DNA from: Mycobacteroides sp. CBMA 271
Lineage (GTDB): Bacteria; Actinomycetota; Actinomycetes; Mycobacteriales; Mycobacteriaceae
Reading direction: 5' to 3'
Assembly (NCBI RefSeq): GCF_009729205.1
Contig: NZ_VTHB01000004.1
Location: 248,001 to 312,000 of the forward strand
DNA length: 64,000 nt
Positions 9,549-17,938 of the stretch are shown here, piece after piece; within the stretch, counting starts at the first letter, position 1, and each line of letters opens with the position of its first letter. The notes beneath the pieces were generated by a model. The model was given only the letters and a program-made list of their open reading frames with translations. It did not search any database and had not been told where the DNA came from. The position numbers and the translations under genes are program-made.

Positions 9549-10985
9549 TTAGACGTCGAAGTACAGCGCGACCTCGTACGGGTGAGGACGGATGTTGATC
9601 GGCTCGATCTCGTTCTCTCGCTTGAACGCGATCCAGGTCTCGATCAGGTCAGAGGTGAAAACGCCACCCTCGGTGAGGTATTCGTGATCCTTCTCAAGGT
9701 TGTCGATCACCGTCGCCAGGTTGGTCGGGGCCTGCGGGATGCCGGCGGCCTCCTCCGGAGGCAGCTCGTACAGGTCCTTGTCGACCGGGGCGAGCGGCTC
9801 GATCTTGTTCTTGATGCCGTCGATACCGGCCATCAGCATGGCCGCGAACGCCAGGTACGGGTTACCCGAGCTGTCCGGGCAGCGGAACTCGAGGCGCTTG
9901 GCCTTCGGGTTGTTGCCGGTGATCGGGATGCGCACGCAGGCAGAACGGTTGCGCTGGCTGTACACCAGGTTGATCGGAGCCTCATAGCCCGGCACCAGAC
10001 GCTTGTAGGAGTTCACCGTGGGGTTGGTGAATGCCAGCAGCGACGGGGCGTGGTGCAGGATGCCGCCGATGTAGTGGCGTGCCACGTCCGACAGTCCGGC
10101 GTATCCGGCCTCGTCGTGGAATAGCGGCTTGCCGTCCTTCCACAGTGACATGTGGGCGTGCATACCGGATCCGTTGTCACCGAACAGCGGCTTGGGCATG
10201 AAGGTGACGGTCTTGCCGTTGGCCCAGGCGGTGTTCTTGATGATGTATTTGAACAACAACACATCGTCGGCCGCGGCCAGCAGGGTGTCGAACTTGTAGT
10301 TGATCTCGGCCTGCCCGCCGGTGCCTACCTCGTGGTGGCCGCGTTCCAGGGTGAACCCGGCGTTGATGAGGTTGGTGGTCATCTCGTCGCGCAGGTCCAC
10401 GAAGTGGTCGTACGGAGCCACCGGGAAGTAGCCGCCCTTGGGACGCACCTTGTATCCGCGGTTGGGGCTGCCGTCCTCCTCGTAGGGCTCGCCGGTGTTC
10501 CACCAGCCGGCCTCGGAGTCGATTTCGTAGAAGGTGCCGTTGATCTTCGAGTCGAACCTCACCGAGTCGAAGATGTAGAACTCGGCCTCGGCGCCGAAGT
10601 AACAGGTATCGGCGATACCGGTGCTGATCAGGTACTGCTCGGCCTTGCGGGCAACGTTGCGCGGGTCGCGCGAGTACGCCTCACGAGTGAACGGGTCGTG
10701 CACGAAGAAATTGACGTTCAGCGTCTTGGCGGCGCGGAACGGGTCGAGTTTGGCGGTCGAGATATCGGGAAGCAGCAGCATGTCGGATTCGTGGATCGAC
10801 TGGAAGCCGCGCACCGACGACCCGTCGAAGCCGAGTCCGTCTTCGAAGACGCTGGCATCGAATGCAGATGCGGGAATGGAGAAGTGCTGCACGACGCCCG
10901 GCAGGTCGCAGAACCTGACGTCCACGTACTCGACCTTCTCGTCGGCAATGAACTTGAACACCTCGTCGGGGCTACTGAACGCCAT
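9549..10985 (-). CDS. glnA1: Glutamine synthetase type I
   Basis: GlnA1 makes glutamine from glutamate, ammonia and ATP as a dodecamer. The 478-residue length matches mycobacterial GlnA1. Visible motifs are the latch and substrate blocks DGSSVRGF, the active-site [10 protein letters not shown], the ATP-site [18 protein letters not shown], the [17 protein letters not shown] block and the [10 protein letters not shown] arginines. The adenylylation target is Y406 in [11 protein letters not shown], the site acted on by GlnE. An AAGGAG ribosome-binding site precedes the ATG. A candidate GlnR half-site pair lies about 80 bases upstream. It is a single-gene unit ended by the hairpin at 9502-9533. 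Confidence 0.97.
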   Translation of the reverse strand: MAFSSPDEVFKFIADEKVEYVDVRFCDLPGVVQHFSIPASAFDASVFEDGLGFDGSSVRGFQSIHESDMLLLPDISTAKLDPFRAAKTLNVNFFVHDPFTREAYSRDPRNVARKAEQYLISTGIADTCYFGAEAEFYIFDSVRFDSKINGTFYEIDSEAGWWNTGEPYEEDGSPNRGYKVRPKGGYFPVAPYDHFVDLRDEMTTNLINAGFTLERGHHEVGTGGQAEINYKFDTLLAAADDVLLFKYIIKNTAWANGKTVTFMPKPLFGDNGSGMHAHMSLWKDGKPLFHDEAGYAGLSDVARHYIGGILHHAPSLLAFTNPTVNSYKRLVPGYEAPINLVYSQRNRSACVRIPITGNNPKAKRLEFRCPDSSGNPYLAFAAMLMAGIDGIKNKIEPLAPVDKDLYELPPEEAAGIPQAPTNLATVIDNLEKDHEYLTEGGVFTSDLIETWIAFKRENEIEPINIRPHPYEVALYFDV

Positions 10986-11065
10986 GCTTCTCCTTATTCC
11001 TTTTTGCCTCTTGTGACCGCGCGACTGAACCTATGGAGCCGGTGTTGCCCGCCGGTCAACCATAT

Positions 11066-11081
11066 GTTGCGCGGATGTTAC
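11066..11081 (-). promoter_or_regulatory. Candidate GlnR box upstream of glnA1
   Basis: Reading the minus strand, GTAAC, six bases, then GCAAC fits the actinobacterial GlnR pattern gTnAC-n6-GaAAC with one deviation. The left part also belongs to a perfect palindrome, GTTACGCGTAAC (11077-11088). It sits about 80 bases before the glnA1 start, where GlnR control is expected. This is pattern matching only. Confidence 0.4.
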
Positions 11082-11118
11082 GCGTAACCACAGATCGGTA
11101 GGCATTTACGCTGTGAGT

Positions 11119-11586
11119 ATGGCGCGAGACCTGGGTTCATGGATGTCGGGGCTCGGTTCGGCGCAGGGAGCGGGCAACTCTCGGTACCGAGGCGAGCAGC
11201 TCGGCCTGCCCGAGACGGGCGTCGGATCGGCCGCCGCCATGTCGCGTCGGCTGGCCGCGCTGCTGGTGGACTGGGTTATCGCCGCCGGGCTGGCCTTGCT
11301 GATCGTGCGGGGAAATACCGCTGTGGAAGGCCCGTGGTCGACCACCCAATGGATGGTGTGGTTCGTCGTCGGGGTCGTCTCTGTGCGGTTGTGGCGGTTC
11401 ACTCCCGGGCAGTACATGGCCGGCATCCAGGTGGCGCCCGCCGATGGGACCAACTCGGTGGGGATTGGGCGTGCATTCGTCAGGAACCTGTTGATCACCC
11501 TCATCGTTCCGCCCCTCATCACCGATGAGGACGGCCGCGGTCTGCATGACCGGGTAACGCGCACGGTCACGGTTCGGTCCCGCTAA
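11119..11586 (+). CDS. RDD-family membrane protein
   Basis: This small membrane protein of about 155 residues has an RDD domain: MSRRLAALLVDWVIAAGLALLI, then a helix WMVWFVVGVVSVRLW, then FTPGQYMAGIQVAP and a third hydrophobic segment FVRNLLITLIVPPLI. The function of RDD proteins is poorly known; some are ion antiporters. ATG 11119 is used; a GTG six bases earlier is also possible. It faces away from glnA1, as does its M. tuberculosis counterpart (Rv2219A). The MFS gene follows after nine bases. Confidence 0.8.
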   Translation: MARDLGSWMSGLGSAQGAGNSRYRGEQLGLPETGVGSAAAMSRRLAALLVDWVIAAGLALLIVRGNTAVEGPWSTTQWMVWFVVGVVSVRLWRFTPGQYMAGIQVAPADGTNSVGIGRAFVRNLLITLIVPPLITDEDGRGLHDRVTRTVTVRSR

Positions 11587-11595
11587 TCTCCGCGA

Positions 11596-12990
11596 GTGAT
11601 CCTCGTTGCCGTCTGCCTGGCGGTGTTCATGCTGCTGCTCGACATGACGATTGTGTCGAGCGCACTGGCCGACCTGCAGTCGTCGTTGGGCGCTGATCTC
11701 TCCGATCTGCAATGGGTGATCGACGCCTACGCGTTGCCGATGGCCGGCCTGCTGCTCACCGCGGCCACCCTGGGTGACCGGCTGGGACGCCGCCGGGTCT
11801 ATATGACCGGCATGGTGGTGTTCACCTGCGCCTCGCTGGGCTGCGCGTTCTCCAACAGTGCCGAGATGCTCATCGGGGTGCGCGCGGTGCAGGGGGTCGG
11901 CGGAGCGATCCTGCTGGCCGTCTCGCTGCCGATCATCGCGGCCGCGTACCCGCCGGACCGTCGCGGCGGGCCCATTGCGATCTACGGCGCGGTGATGGGG
12001 GCGGGCAGTGCCGCCGGACCGCTGCTCGGTGGATTCCTGGTCACCCACTTCGGATGGCAGGCCATCTTCCTGGTCAATCTTCCGGTCGGTGTGATCGCGA
12101 TGCTTATCGCCGTCGTGTATCTGCCGGAGACTCGTGCCGAGGTGCGGCGGCCCATCGACTGGCCAGGCACGGCGCTGCTTACTTTCGGGCTGCTTACCGG
12201 CGTCTTCGCGGTGATTTCGTTGCACCATGGGGGCACCGGGGCTCGGGCCAGTGGTGCGCTGGCGGTCAGCGCCCTGCTGGCGTTGGGGCTGTTCCTCTGG
12301 TGGGAAAATCACACCCCAGCACCCATGCTGAGCCTGCGGCTCGTGTTGTCACCGGGATTCGCCGGGGTGTGGGTGGCGGCGTCCGCGGCGTCCGGGACGC
12401 TCATCGCGGCCACCAACTATCTGGCCCTGTACTTCATGAATACCTTGGGCTACAACGCTTTTGAGACCGGACTGCGTGCCGGTCCGCTGACATTGGCCAC
12501 GGTCGCGGGGGCGCCACTGGGGATCCTGGTGGGCCGGCGGCTGCCGTCGGTGGCCACCATTCCCGGCGGTGTGGCGCTGGTGGCAATCGGGTTGTGGGCA
12601 GCGACGGGCGCGGACGCCGGCACCGAATGGACGCATTTCATCCTGGGCTCGGTGCTCGCCGGGCTGGGGCTAGGGGCGCTCTCGGCGGTGACGTCCGATG
12701 CTGCGCTGCAGTTTGTGCCGGTGGACGATGCCGGGATGGCGACCGGAACGGTGAGCACGGGCCGCCAGATCGGCATTCTTTTGGGGGTGGCGGGATTGGG
12801 TGTGGCATTCGGGCATGCGGTCGGTAGTGCGGCCGGGGCGCGGGCGGCAGGAGCGGCGGCCATCAATAGCGTGCTGTCGATGGGGGCCCTCGCGGCGGCC
12901 TGCGCCGCGTTCATTTCACTGATTCTGCTCGGTGTGGCTACGATGAGGCGCTCGCGTGAACCGGTCGCCGGGGAGTCGCTAGCTATCTAG
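11596..12990 (+). CDS. MFS drug/metabolite exporter, DHA2 (14-helix) type
   Basis: The 464-residue transporter begins directly with helix 1 (VCLAVFMLLLDMTIVSSAL) and has 13-14 hydrophobic segments. Family motifs are LDMTIV in helix 1, GDRLGRRRVYMTG in the 2-3 loop, VQGVGGAILLAVSLPII, and motif C-like MGAGSAAGPLLGGFLV, which marks proton antiporters. The GTG start is nine bases from the RDD gene, and the acyltransferase gene follows 91 bases later on the same strand. It may therefore export the product of the acyltransferase/N-hydroxylase pair. Substrate is not determinable from sequence. Confidence 0.88.
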   Translation: MILVAVCLAVFMLLLDMTIVSSALADLQSSLGADLSDLQWVIDAYALPMAGLLLTAATLGDRLGRRRVYMTGMVVFTCASLGCAFSNSAEMLIGVRAVQGVGGAILLAVSLPIIAAAYPPDRRGGPIAIYGAVMGAGSAAGPLLGGFLVTHFGWQAIFLVNLPVGVIAMLIAVVYLPETRAEVRRPIDWPGTALLTFGLLTGVFAVISLHHGGTGARASGALAVSALLALGLFLWWENHTPAPMLSLRLVLSPGFAGVWVAASAASGTLIAATNYLALYFMNTLGYNAFETGLRAGPLTLATVAGAPLGILVGRRLPSVATIPGGVALVAIGLWAATGADAGTEWTHFILGSVLAGLGLGALSAVTSDAALQFVPVDDAGMATGTVSTGRQIGILLGVAGLGVAFGHAVGSAAGARAAGAAAINSVLSMGALAAACAAFISLILLGVATMRRSREPVAGESLAI

Positions 12991-13081
12991 GCCATCGGCG
13001 ATCGCTCCTGCCTGCACGGGTACCCACGGGGATTTGTGCATTGCGGTAGCACGCCGCACATAGAGGGAGTAGCTTTCGACC

Positions 13082-13915
13082 ATGGAGAGCGCGGCGGTTC
13101 TCATCGCGGCGCCCGGTGACGGTGCCGATCGGGGGACCGACTCGAACCCGAGCCCGCGCTACAGCATTGTCATGTCCACCGATGCGGCCGAAATTGAAGC
13201 GGCGCAACGGCTTCGGTACCAGGCATTTGCAGATGAAATGGGAGCCCCGCTCCCACATGCTGTTCCGGGCCCGCTGACGGGCGAGATGATTGATCTCGAC
13301 AAACTAGATCCCTTCTGCGATCACCTGCTGGCACGTGAGGAGGGCAGCGGCAGAATCGTCGGTTGCCTGCGGCTGCTGCCGCCCGCGGGGTACCGTGCGG
13401 CGGGGGGCACCTTCACCGATTCGATGTTCGATGCGTCGGCGCTGGAACCGCTGCGTCCCAAACTTGTTGAGCTGGGCCGCGTGGTCGTCGCACCCGAACA
13501 TCGCAATGGCGCGGTGATGGGGATGCTGTGGGCGGCGATTCTGCGCTACCAGAAGATGACCGGCCACCAATACATCATGGGCTGCCTGTCGGTGCAGATG
13601 GAGGATGGTGGGCCCCGCGGCGCGCTGGTCCGTGCTGTCTACGATTTCGCCAAGGATTTCATGACGCAGGAGTATCAGGTCACTCCGCGCAATCCGGTGT
13701 CGGTCAACGGATTATCGCTTGAGGAGATACCGCCCGCGACGAAGCCGAAGATTCCGCCGCTGATGCGCGCATACACGAGGTTAGGTGCACTGATTTGCGG
13801 ACCGCCTTCCTACGACGTGGATTTCGATATGTCCGATTTCCTGGTGCTGTTGAGTAAGGACGGCGTCACCGAACGTTATCTTGAGCGGCTGGAGGGGTCT
13901 CTTGCGTTCCTCTAG
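13082..13915 (+). CDS. OlsB/autoinducer-synthase-fold GNAT N-acyltransferase
   Basis: The 277-residue protein belongs to the acyl-ACP-dependent GNAT branch that includes OlsB (ornithine lipid synthesis) and PEP-CTERM acyltransferases. Supporting blocks are EIEAAQRLRYQAFADEMGA, DPFCDHLLAREEGSGRIVGC, a LVELGRVVVAPEHRNGAVMG acceptor/pantetheine block and HQYIMGCLSVQMED. OlsB transfers a 3-hydroxyacyl chain from ACP to an amino acid amine. The product here is unknown. The downstream N-hydroxylase overlaps its 3' end, so the two are translationally coupled and probably act on the same or linked substrates. Confidence 0.8.
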   Translation: MESAAVLIAAPGDGADRGTDSNPSPRYSIVMSTDAAEIEAAQRLRYQAFADEMGAPLPHAVPGPLTGEMIDLDKLDPFCDHLLAREEGSGRIVGCLRLLPPAGYRAAGGTFTDSMFDASALEPLRPKLVELGRVVVAPEHRNGAVMGMLWAAILRYQKMTGHQYIMGCLSVQMEDGGPRGALVRAVYDFAKDFMTQEYQVTPRNPVSVNGLSLEEIPPATKPKIPPLMRAYTRLGALICGPPSYDVDFDMSDFLVLLSKDGVTERYLERLEGSLAFL

Positions 13916-15179
13916 TGATGTATTGGGCGTCGGATTTGGGCCCTCGAACCTTGCGCTCGCGATAGCGTTTGCCGAGCATCCACACGGGTTGACGGCACGG
14001 TTTGTTGACGCGCAGGACAAGTTCGGGTGGCATCGCGGCATGCTCATCCCCGGCACACGCATGCAGGTGGCCTTCCTCAAGGATCTCGTGACCTTGCGAA
14101 ATCCGAAGAGTCACTACACCTTTGTCAACTATCTGACCGAACGTGGGCGGCTGTCGGACTTCATCAACCAGCAGACCTTCTTTCCGACCCGCGAGGAATT
14201 CCACGACTATTTGGACTGGGCGCAGCGGGCGCTCGCGGCAGATGTCAGCTACTCCTCGCGGATGGTCGGGATTCAGGCGGCCCCAGACGGGTTCGAGGTG
14301 CGGCTGAACGACATGTCGGGTTCGCCCGACCGCCTGATGCATGCGCGGGCATTGGTTCTGGGCTGTGGCACGTTTCCGGCGATGCCGTCGGGAATCAGTC
14401 CCACTGCACGGCAATGGCATAGCAGCGAACTGCTGCACAGGACCGAGGCGCTGGACGGTCCGCCCGCTCGGGTTGCGGTGGTAGGCGCCGGGCAAAGTGC
14501 CGCCGAGGCGGTGGCGTATCTGCACAGTCGGTACCCCGATGCGCAGGTGCATGCCATTTTTGCGCGGTACGGATACAGCCCGGCCGACGACAGTCCCTAT
14601 GCGAACCGGATTTTCGACCCGGCAGCAGTGGACGACTTCTATGGCGCACCTGCCGAAATCCGTCAACAGCTGGTCGACTATCACCGCGATACCAACTACG
14701 CGGCAGTCGATTCCCCGCTCATTGCCGACCTCTACGATCGCGAGTACCGGGAGCGGGTAAGCGGGCAGCGCCGGTTGTGGATGCATAACGCCTCGAAGAT
14801 CGCTGCAGTGGATGAGGCTCCGGAACGCGTGCGCCTTGCGCTGACGCATCTGCCGACATCGTCGACCGAGATGCTTGATTGCGACTTGGTGGTCTATGCG
14901 ACGGGCTACCGGCCGTTGGACGTTCGGGCCTTCCTGGGGACGTTGGCTTCCCACTACGAGTTTGATGAGAGCGGCCGGCCGGTCGTCGAACGCGACTACC
15001 GGCTACGCCCGCGGGCGGATGCCCCGGGAGACATCTACCTGAACGGGTCGGTGGAACACAGTCACGGACTGTCGTCTTCGCTGTTATCCAATGTCGCGGT
15101 CAGGGCTGGCGAGATCGTGGATTCACTTGTCGCCGAAGCGGAGACGCGAGACGCGGTCGCATCATTTAGGACCGGGTAG
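13902..15179 (+). CDS. L-ornithine N5- / L-lysine N6-monooxygenase (SidA/IucD/PvdA family)
   Basis: This flavin-dependent N-hydroxylase of about 425 residues contains the FAD motif LGVGFGPSNLALAI, the family block FLKDLVTLRNPKSHYTFVNY, the NADPH motif VAVVGAGQSAAEAV, the substrate-loop DTNYAAVD, and the C-terminal DLVVYATGYRP. It hydroxylates the side-chain amine of ornithine or lysine, usually for hydroxamate siderophores. I place the start at TTG 13902 behind GGAGGGG; a TTG at 13881 is also in frame. Both lie inside the acyltransferase gene. The last 118 bases overlap the convergent TetR gene. No peptide synthetase is nearby. Confidence 0.85.
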   Translation: MRSSSDVLGVGFGPSNLALAIAFAEHPHGLTARFVDAQDKFGWHRGMLIPGTRMQVAFLKDLVTLRNPKSHYTFVNYLTERGRLSDFINQQTFFPTREEFHDYLDWAQRALAADVSYSSRMVGIQAAPDGFEVRLNDMSGSPDRLMHARALVLGCGTFPAMPSGISPTARQWHSSELLHRTEALDGPPARVAVVGAGQSAAEAVAYLHSRYPDAQVHAIFARYGYSPADDSPYANRIFDPAAVDDFYGAPAEIRQQLVDYHRDTNYAAVDSPLIADLYDREYRERVSGQRRLWMHNASKIAAVDEAPERVRLALTHLPTSSTEMLDCDLVVYATGYRPLDVRAFLGTLASHYEFDESGRPVVERDYRLRPRADAPGDIYLNGSVEHSHGLSSSLLSNVAVRAGEIVDSLVAEAETRDAVASFRTG

Positions 15180-15706
15180 ACGAATCGTTCGATCATTTCC
15201 GATTCCAGACCGGGGTCCGTCGCCGGCCAGAACAGGAAAGCCATGACGACCCGTGAAATCCATTGTCCAGCAATGTCGTCCGATAGGCCGGTGAATGTGG
15301 ACGCCGAGCGTGGAATCTGGGAAGACGGCGCTAGGTAGGACCCGAGCGAGGACGGCGACATGGTCGTCAGCATCGTACTGATCACCGGGTCGTTGCGAAT
15401 GGCGGCCAGCGAGGCGGTGATGGCGGTGACCGCGCGCCGTTGTGCATCCGAGGACTCGACCGCGCGTTGGATCGCGACGGTGACGCCGGCGATGTTCCGG
15501 GCGAGGACGGCATCGACGATCGCGGACTTGCCCCCGACGTGTCGATACACCGTTGCCCGGGAGCATCCCGCCTCGCGAGCCACCGCGTCGAGATTCAGCT
15601 GATCCAAACCGTGGCGCGCAATCTGTTTCGCCGCGATCGACACGATGCGATCCGCCGCCATGGTGCGGCGATCACCCCGGTGCAGCCAGTCTGTGTACGG
15701 TGACAT
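15062..15706 (-). CDS. TetR-family transcriptional regulator
   Basis: The 214-residue regulator has an N-terminal helix-turn-helix (IAAKQIARHGLDQLNLDAV, EAGCSRATVYRHVGGKSAIV, about residues 22-65) and a helical ligand-binding domain. Its final 39 codons lie antisense within the end of the N-hydroxylase gene, an unusually large tail-to-tail overlap. It is divergent from the P450 gene, and their 160-base spacer holds repeated GTTGAGAC and CGCAAG words. It most likely represses itself and the P450, perhaps the whole cassette. Confidence 0.85.
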   Translation of the reverse strand: MSPYTDWLHRGDRRTMAADRIVSIAAKQIARHGLDQLNLDAVAREAGCSRATVYRHVGGKSAIVDAVLARNIAGVTVAIQRAVESSDAQRRAVTAITASLAAIRNDPVISTMLTTMSPSSLGSYLAPSSQIPRSASTFTGLSDDIAGQWISRVVMAFLFWPATDPGLESEMIERFVYPVLNDATASRVSASATSESTISPALTATLDNSEDDSP

Positions 15707-15710
15707 CAGT

Positions 15711-15788
15711 TCTCAAATCTATCGCAAGTTGAGACAAATATACGCAAGATTCTTACCATTTGTGCTGGTGGCGTGGGTGCGTTGAGAC
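15711..15788. promoter_or_regulatory. Candidate TetR operator region between tetR and P450
   Basis: The TetR/P450 spacer is AT-richer than its surroundings. It holds TCTCAA (15711-15716) inverted against TTGAGA (15729-15734), GTTGAGAC repeated at 15728 and 15781, and CGCAAG repeated 20 bases apart (15723 and 15743). Repeats on this helical spacing suit a dimeric repressor. No binding data are available. Confidence 0.35.
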
Positions 15789-15867
15789 GCCACCAATCAT
15801 GGCTTTGAACAGGCACTTCTCACTTTTTCGAATGCCTTGACGGGTGGTTTTCCGGTCTGTCAGCCTC

Positions 15868-17088
15868 ATGGTGATGAGCACTATTGAGCTGTTCGACCCC
15901 CAGGTCCTCGAGGATCCGTATCCGTTCTATCGGCGGCTGCGCGAGACCGCGCCGGTGTGGCCGGTGGGTGACTCCGGCTTCTACTTTGTCTCGCGCTGGG
16001 ACCTGGTGGTCGAAGCGACCGAACGCACCGAGGACTTCTCGTCAAACCTGACCGCGGTGCTCATGCAATCCGATGACCCCGAAGGTGGCGTCACGGTCAC
16101 GGGAATGGGCCCCGTCGCCGACCCGACGCACGTACTGGCAACCGGTGATGATCCGGTTCATCACGCGCACCGCAAGCTGGTGCTGCCCACGCTGGTCGCC
16201 AAGCGGATCACCGCACTGGAGTCGATCATGGCCGAGACCGCGGCCCGGCTGTGGGAACGGGGTGTGAACGGCGACGGTATCGACTGGATGGCCGCGATGG
16301 GTGATGCGCTGCCGATGACTATGGTGGCCCGGCTGATCGGGCTGCCCGATGAGGACGTGCCGCAGCTGGTGCAGTGGGGCTACGCCAGCACCGAGATGTT
16401 GGGCGGGCTCAATACCCCGCAGCGGCAGGAACAGGTCGTCACCGACACCATGTACCTCCTCCTGTACCTGCGCGAACACCTCGAGAAGGAGCTGGCCGCG
16501 CCGGGCGAAGATCTGCTGGGGTACCTCGCGCAGGCGTGTAATCGGGGGGACATTTCCCTGGACATCGGCGTGATGATCCTGGTGCAACTCGTCGGGGCCG
16601 GCGGTGAATCGACCGCCGGACTGATGGGCAACGCCGTGCGCATCCTCGGCGAGAACCCCGATCTGCAGCACCGGATTCGCGAAGACCGTGCGCTGTTGCC
16701 GACCCTCCTGGAAGAGACTCTTCGGCTGGAGTCGCCGTTCCGCGGACACCACCGGCATGTGTTGGCCGACACCTCGCTGGGCGGTGTTGAGCTGCCCGCG
16801 GGTAGTCACCTCACGCTGATGTGGGGCGCCGCCAACCGCGATCCGGCGGTCTTCGAGGATCCCGACGCGTTGCGCCTGGACCGACCCAGCCCGCGCAGCC
16901 ACATCACGTTTGGCAAGGGGCTGCATTTTTGCGTCGGGGCGGCGCTGGCGCGCCTTGAGGCGCGCACCGCCATCAATCTGCTGCTAGACGAAACGCGCGA
17001 ATTTTCCGTCAAATCCGGTGGTGCGCAGTGGGTTCCGAGCATTATGGTGCGTCGGCACCACAAACTGGAGCTGGCGTTCAGCCAGTAA
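15868..17088 (+). CDS. Cytochrome P450
   Basis: This soluble bacterial P450 of about 406 residues has an I-helix oxygen-activation motif VGAGGESTAG (Glu/Ser rather than the common Asp/Thr), a K-helix EETLRLESPFRGHHR with the ExxR pair, a R-P-x block (DALRLDRPSPRSHITFG) and the haem loop GKGLHFCVGAALARLE with ligand C355. ATG 15868 is chosen from three close starts (15844 GTG, 15868, 15874). It is divergent from tetR. No ferredoxin or reductase is adjacent. Substrate unknown; context suggests tailoring of, or detoxification linked to, the neighbouring cassette's product. Confidence 0.9.
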   Translation: MVMSTIELFDPQVLEDPYPFYRRLRETAPVWPVGDSGFYFVSRWDLVVEATERTEDFSSNLTAVLMQSDDPEGGVTVTGMGPVADPTHVLATGDDPVHHAHRKLVLPTLVAKRITALESIMAETAARLWERGVNGDGIDWMAAMGDALPMTMVARLIGLPDEDVPQLVQWGYASTEMLGGLNTPQRQEQVVTDTMYLLLYLREHLEKELAAPGEDLLGYLAQACNRGDISLDIGVMILVQLVGAGGESTAGLMGNAVRILGENPDLQHRIREDRALLPTLLEETLRLESPFRGHHRHVLADTSLGGVELPAGSHLTLMWGAANRDPAVFEDPDALRLDRPSPRSHITFGKGLHFCVGAALARLEARTAINLLLDETREFSVKSGGAQWVPSIMVRRHHKLELAFSQ

Positions 17089-17099
17089 TCCCGGTTCGA

Positions 17100-17157
17100 C
17101 GAGCGCGGCGTTGCGCACGCCAACACGCCGTGTATGACGTGCATAACGTCGCGCTCG
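17100..17157. terminator. Large hairpin between convergent P450 and DUF4191 genes
   Basis: Arms CGAGCGCGGCGTT (17100-17112) and AACGTCGCGCTCG (17145-17157) pair with one mismatch, with an inner GCACG/CGTGC pair extending the stem. The position between convergent stops fits a bidirectional terminator. There is no T tract. Confidence 0.5.
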
Positions 17158-17172
17158 CGGCAGGGGAGGAGC

Positions 17173-17922
17173 TCAGCGCCGTCTGATGGTGCGCTGCATA
17201 CCGCCGCGCATCTTGGCCTGACCTGGATTCGGGCCCTTCGGCATCGCCGCGGCGCGTGAACCCAGCGCCGTCAGCCGCGACTCCAGGGAGTCCATCTGCT
17301 TGGCGGTGATGTTGGCGGGCAGCTTGGTGAGGTGGCGCTCCAGCTTGGACAGCGGCACCTGGCCGTCCTCGTTGCCGACGATGACGTCATAGATCGGTGT
17401 GTCGCCGACGACGCGCGCGGTGCGTTTCTTCTCCTGAGCCAGCAGCGGGCCGAGGCGGCCGGGAGCGCCCTCGGCGACGAAGATGATGCCCGGACGGCCG
17501 ATGACACGGTGCACCACATCCAGCTGGGTGGTGCCGGCGACCGCGGTGGTGACCCGCCACTTTCCGCGCATGTTGTCCAGCGCCCAGCCGGCGGCGCCCT
17601 TCTGGCCCTCTGCCTTGGTGAACACCGACTTCTGCACCCGCCGGCCAAAGATGATGAACGCCACCAGCCCGCCGAGCACCACGCCCAGGATCGGGAACAT
17701 GAACACGCTGATCCCGCCCGAGAAGTATCCGGCGACCGCGAACACCGCGACGATCAGCACGAAGGCGCCGATCATGTACGGCAGCAGCCGCTTGTCTTCC
17801 TTGCGCTGAATCTGGAAGGCCTGCCACATCTGGGTGCGGCGCGTCTTCGATTCGGCCTTGCGACGTGCCTTCGCCTCGGCCTTGGCGACCTTGGCCTCGG
17901 CGGGATTCAGTGATTTAGGCAT
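17173..17922 (-). CDS. DUF4191 membrane protein
   Basis: The 249-residue protein corresponds to M. tuberculosis Rv2219. It has a basic coiled N-terminus (about 1-42, rich in Lys/Ala/Glu/Arg), two membrane helices (about 46-68 and 72-92), then a cytoplasmic domain carrying GAAGWALDNMRGKWRVT, IFVAEGAPGRLGPLLAQEKKRTARV and ITAKQMDSLESRLTALGSRA. The basic C-terminal tail may contact nucleic acid or lipid. It sits just downstream of lipA on the same strand, an association kept across mycobacteria. Its function is unknown. Confidence 0.8.
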   Translation of the reverse strand: MPKSLNPAEAKVAKAEAKARRKAESKTRRTQMWQAFQIQRKEDKRLLPYMIGAFVLIVAVFAVAGYFSGGISVFMFPILGVVLGGLVAFIIFGRRVQKSVFTKAEGQKGAAGWALDNMRGKWRVTTAVAGTTQLDVVHRVIGRPGIIFVAEGAPGRLGPLLAQEKKRTARVVGDTPIYDVIVGNEDGQVPLSKLERHLTKLPANITAKQMDSLESRLTALGSRAAAMPKGPNPGQAKMRGGMQRTIRRR

Positions 17923-17938
17923 ATGCCGAGTCTAAGAC

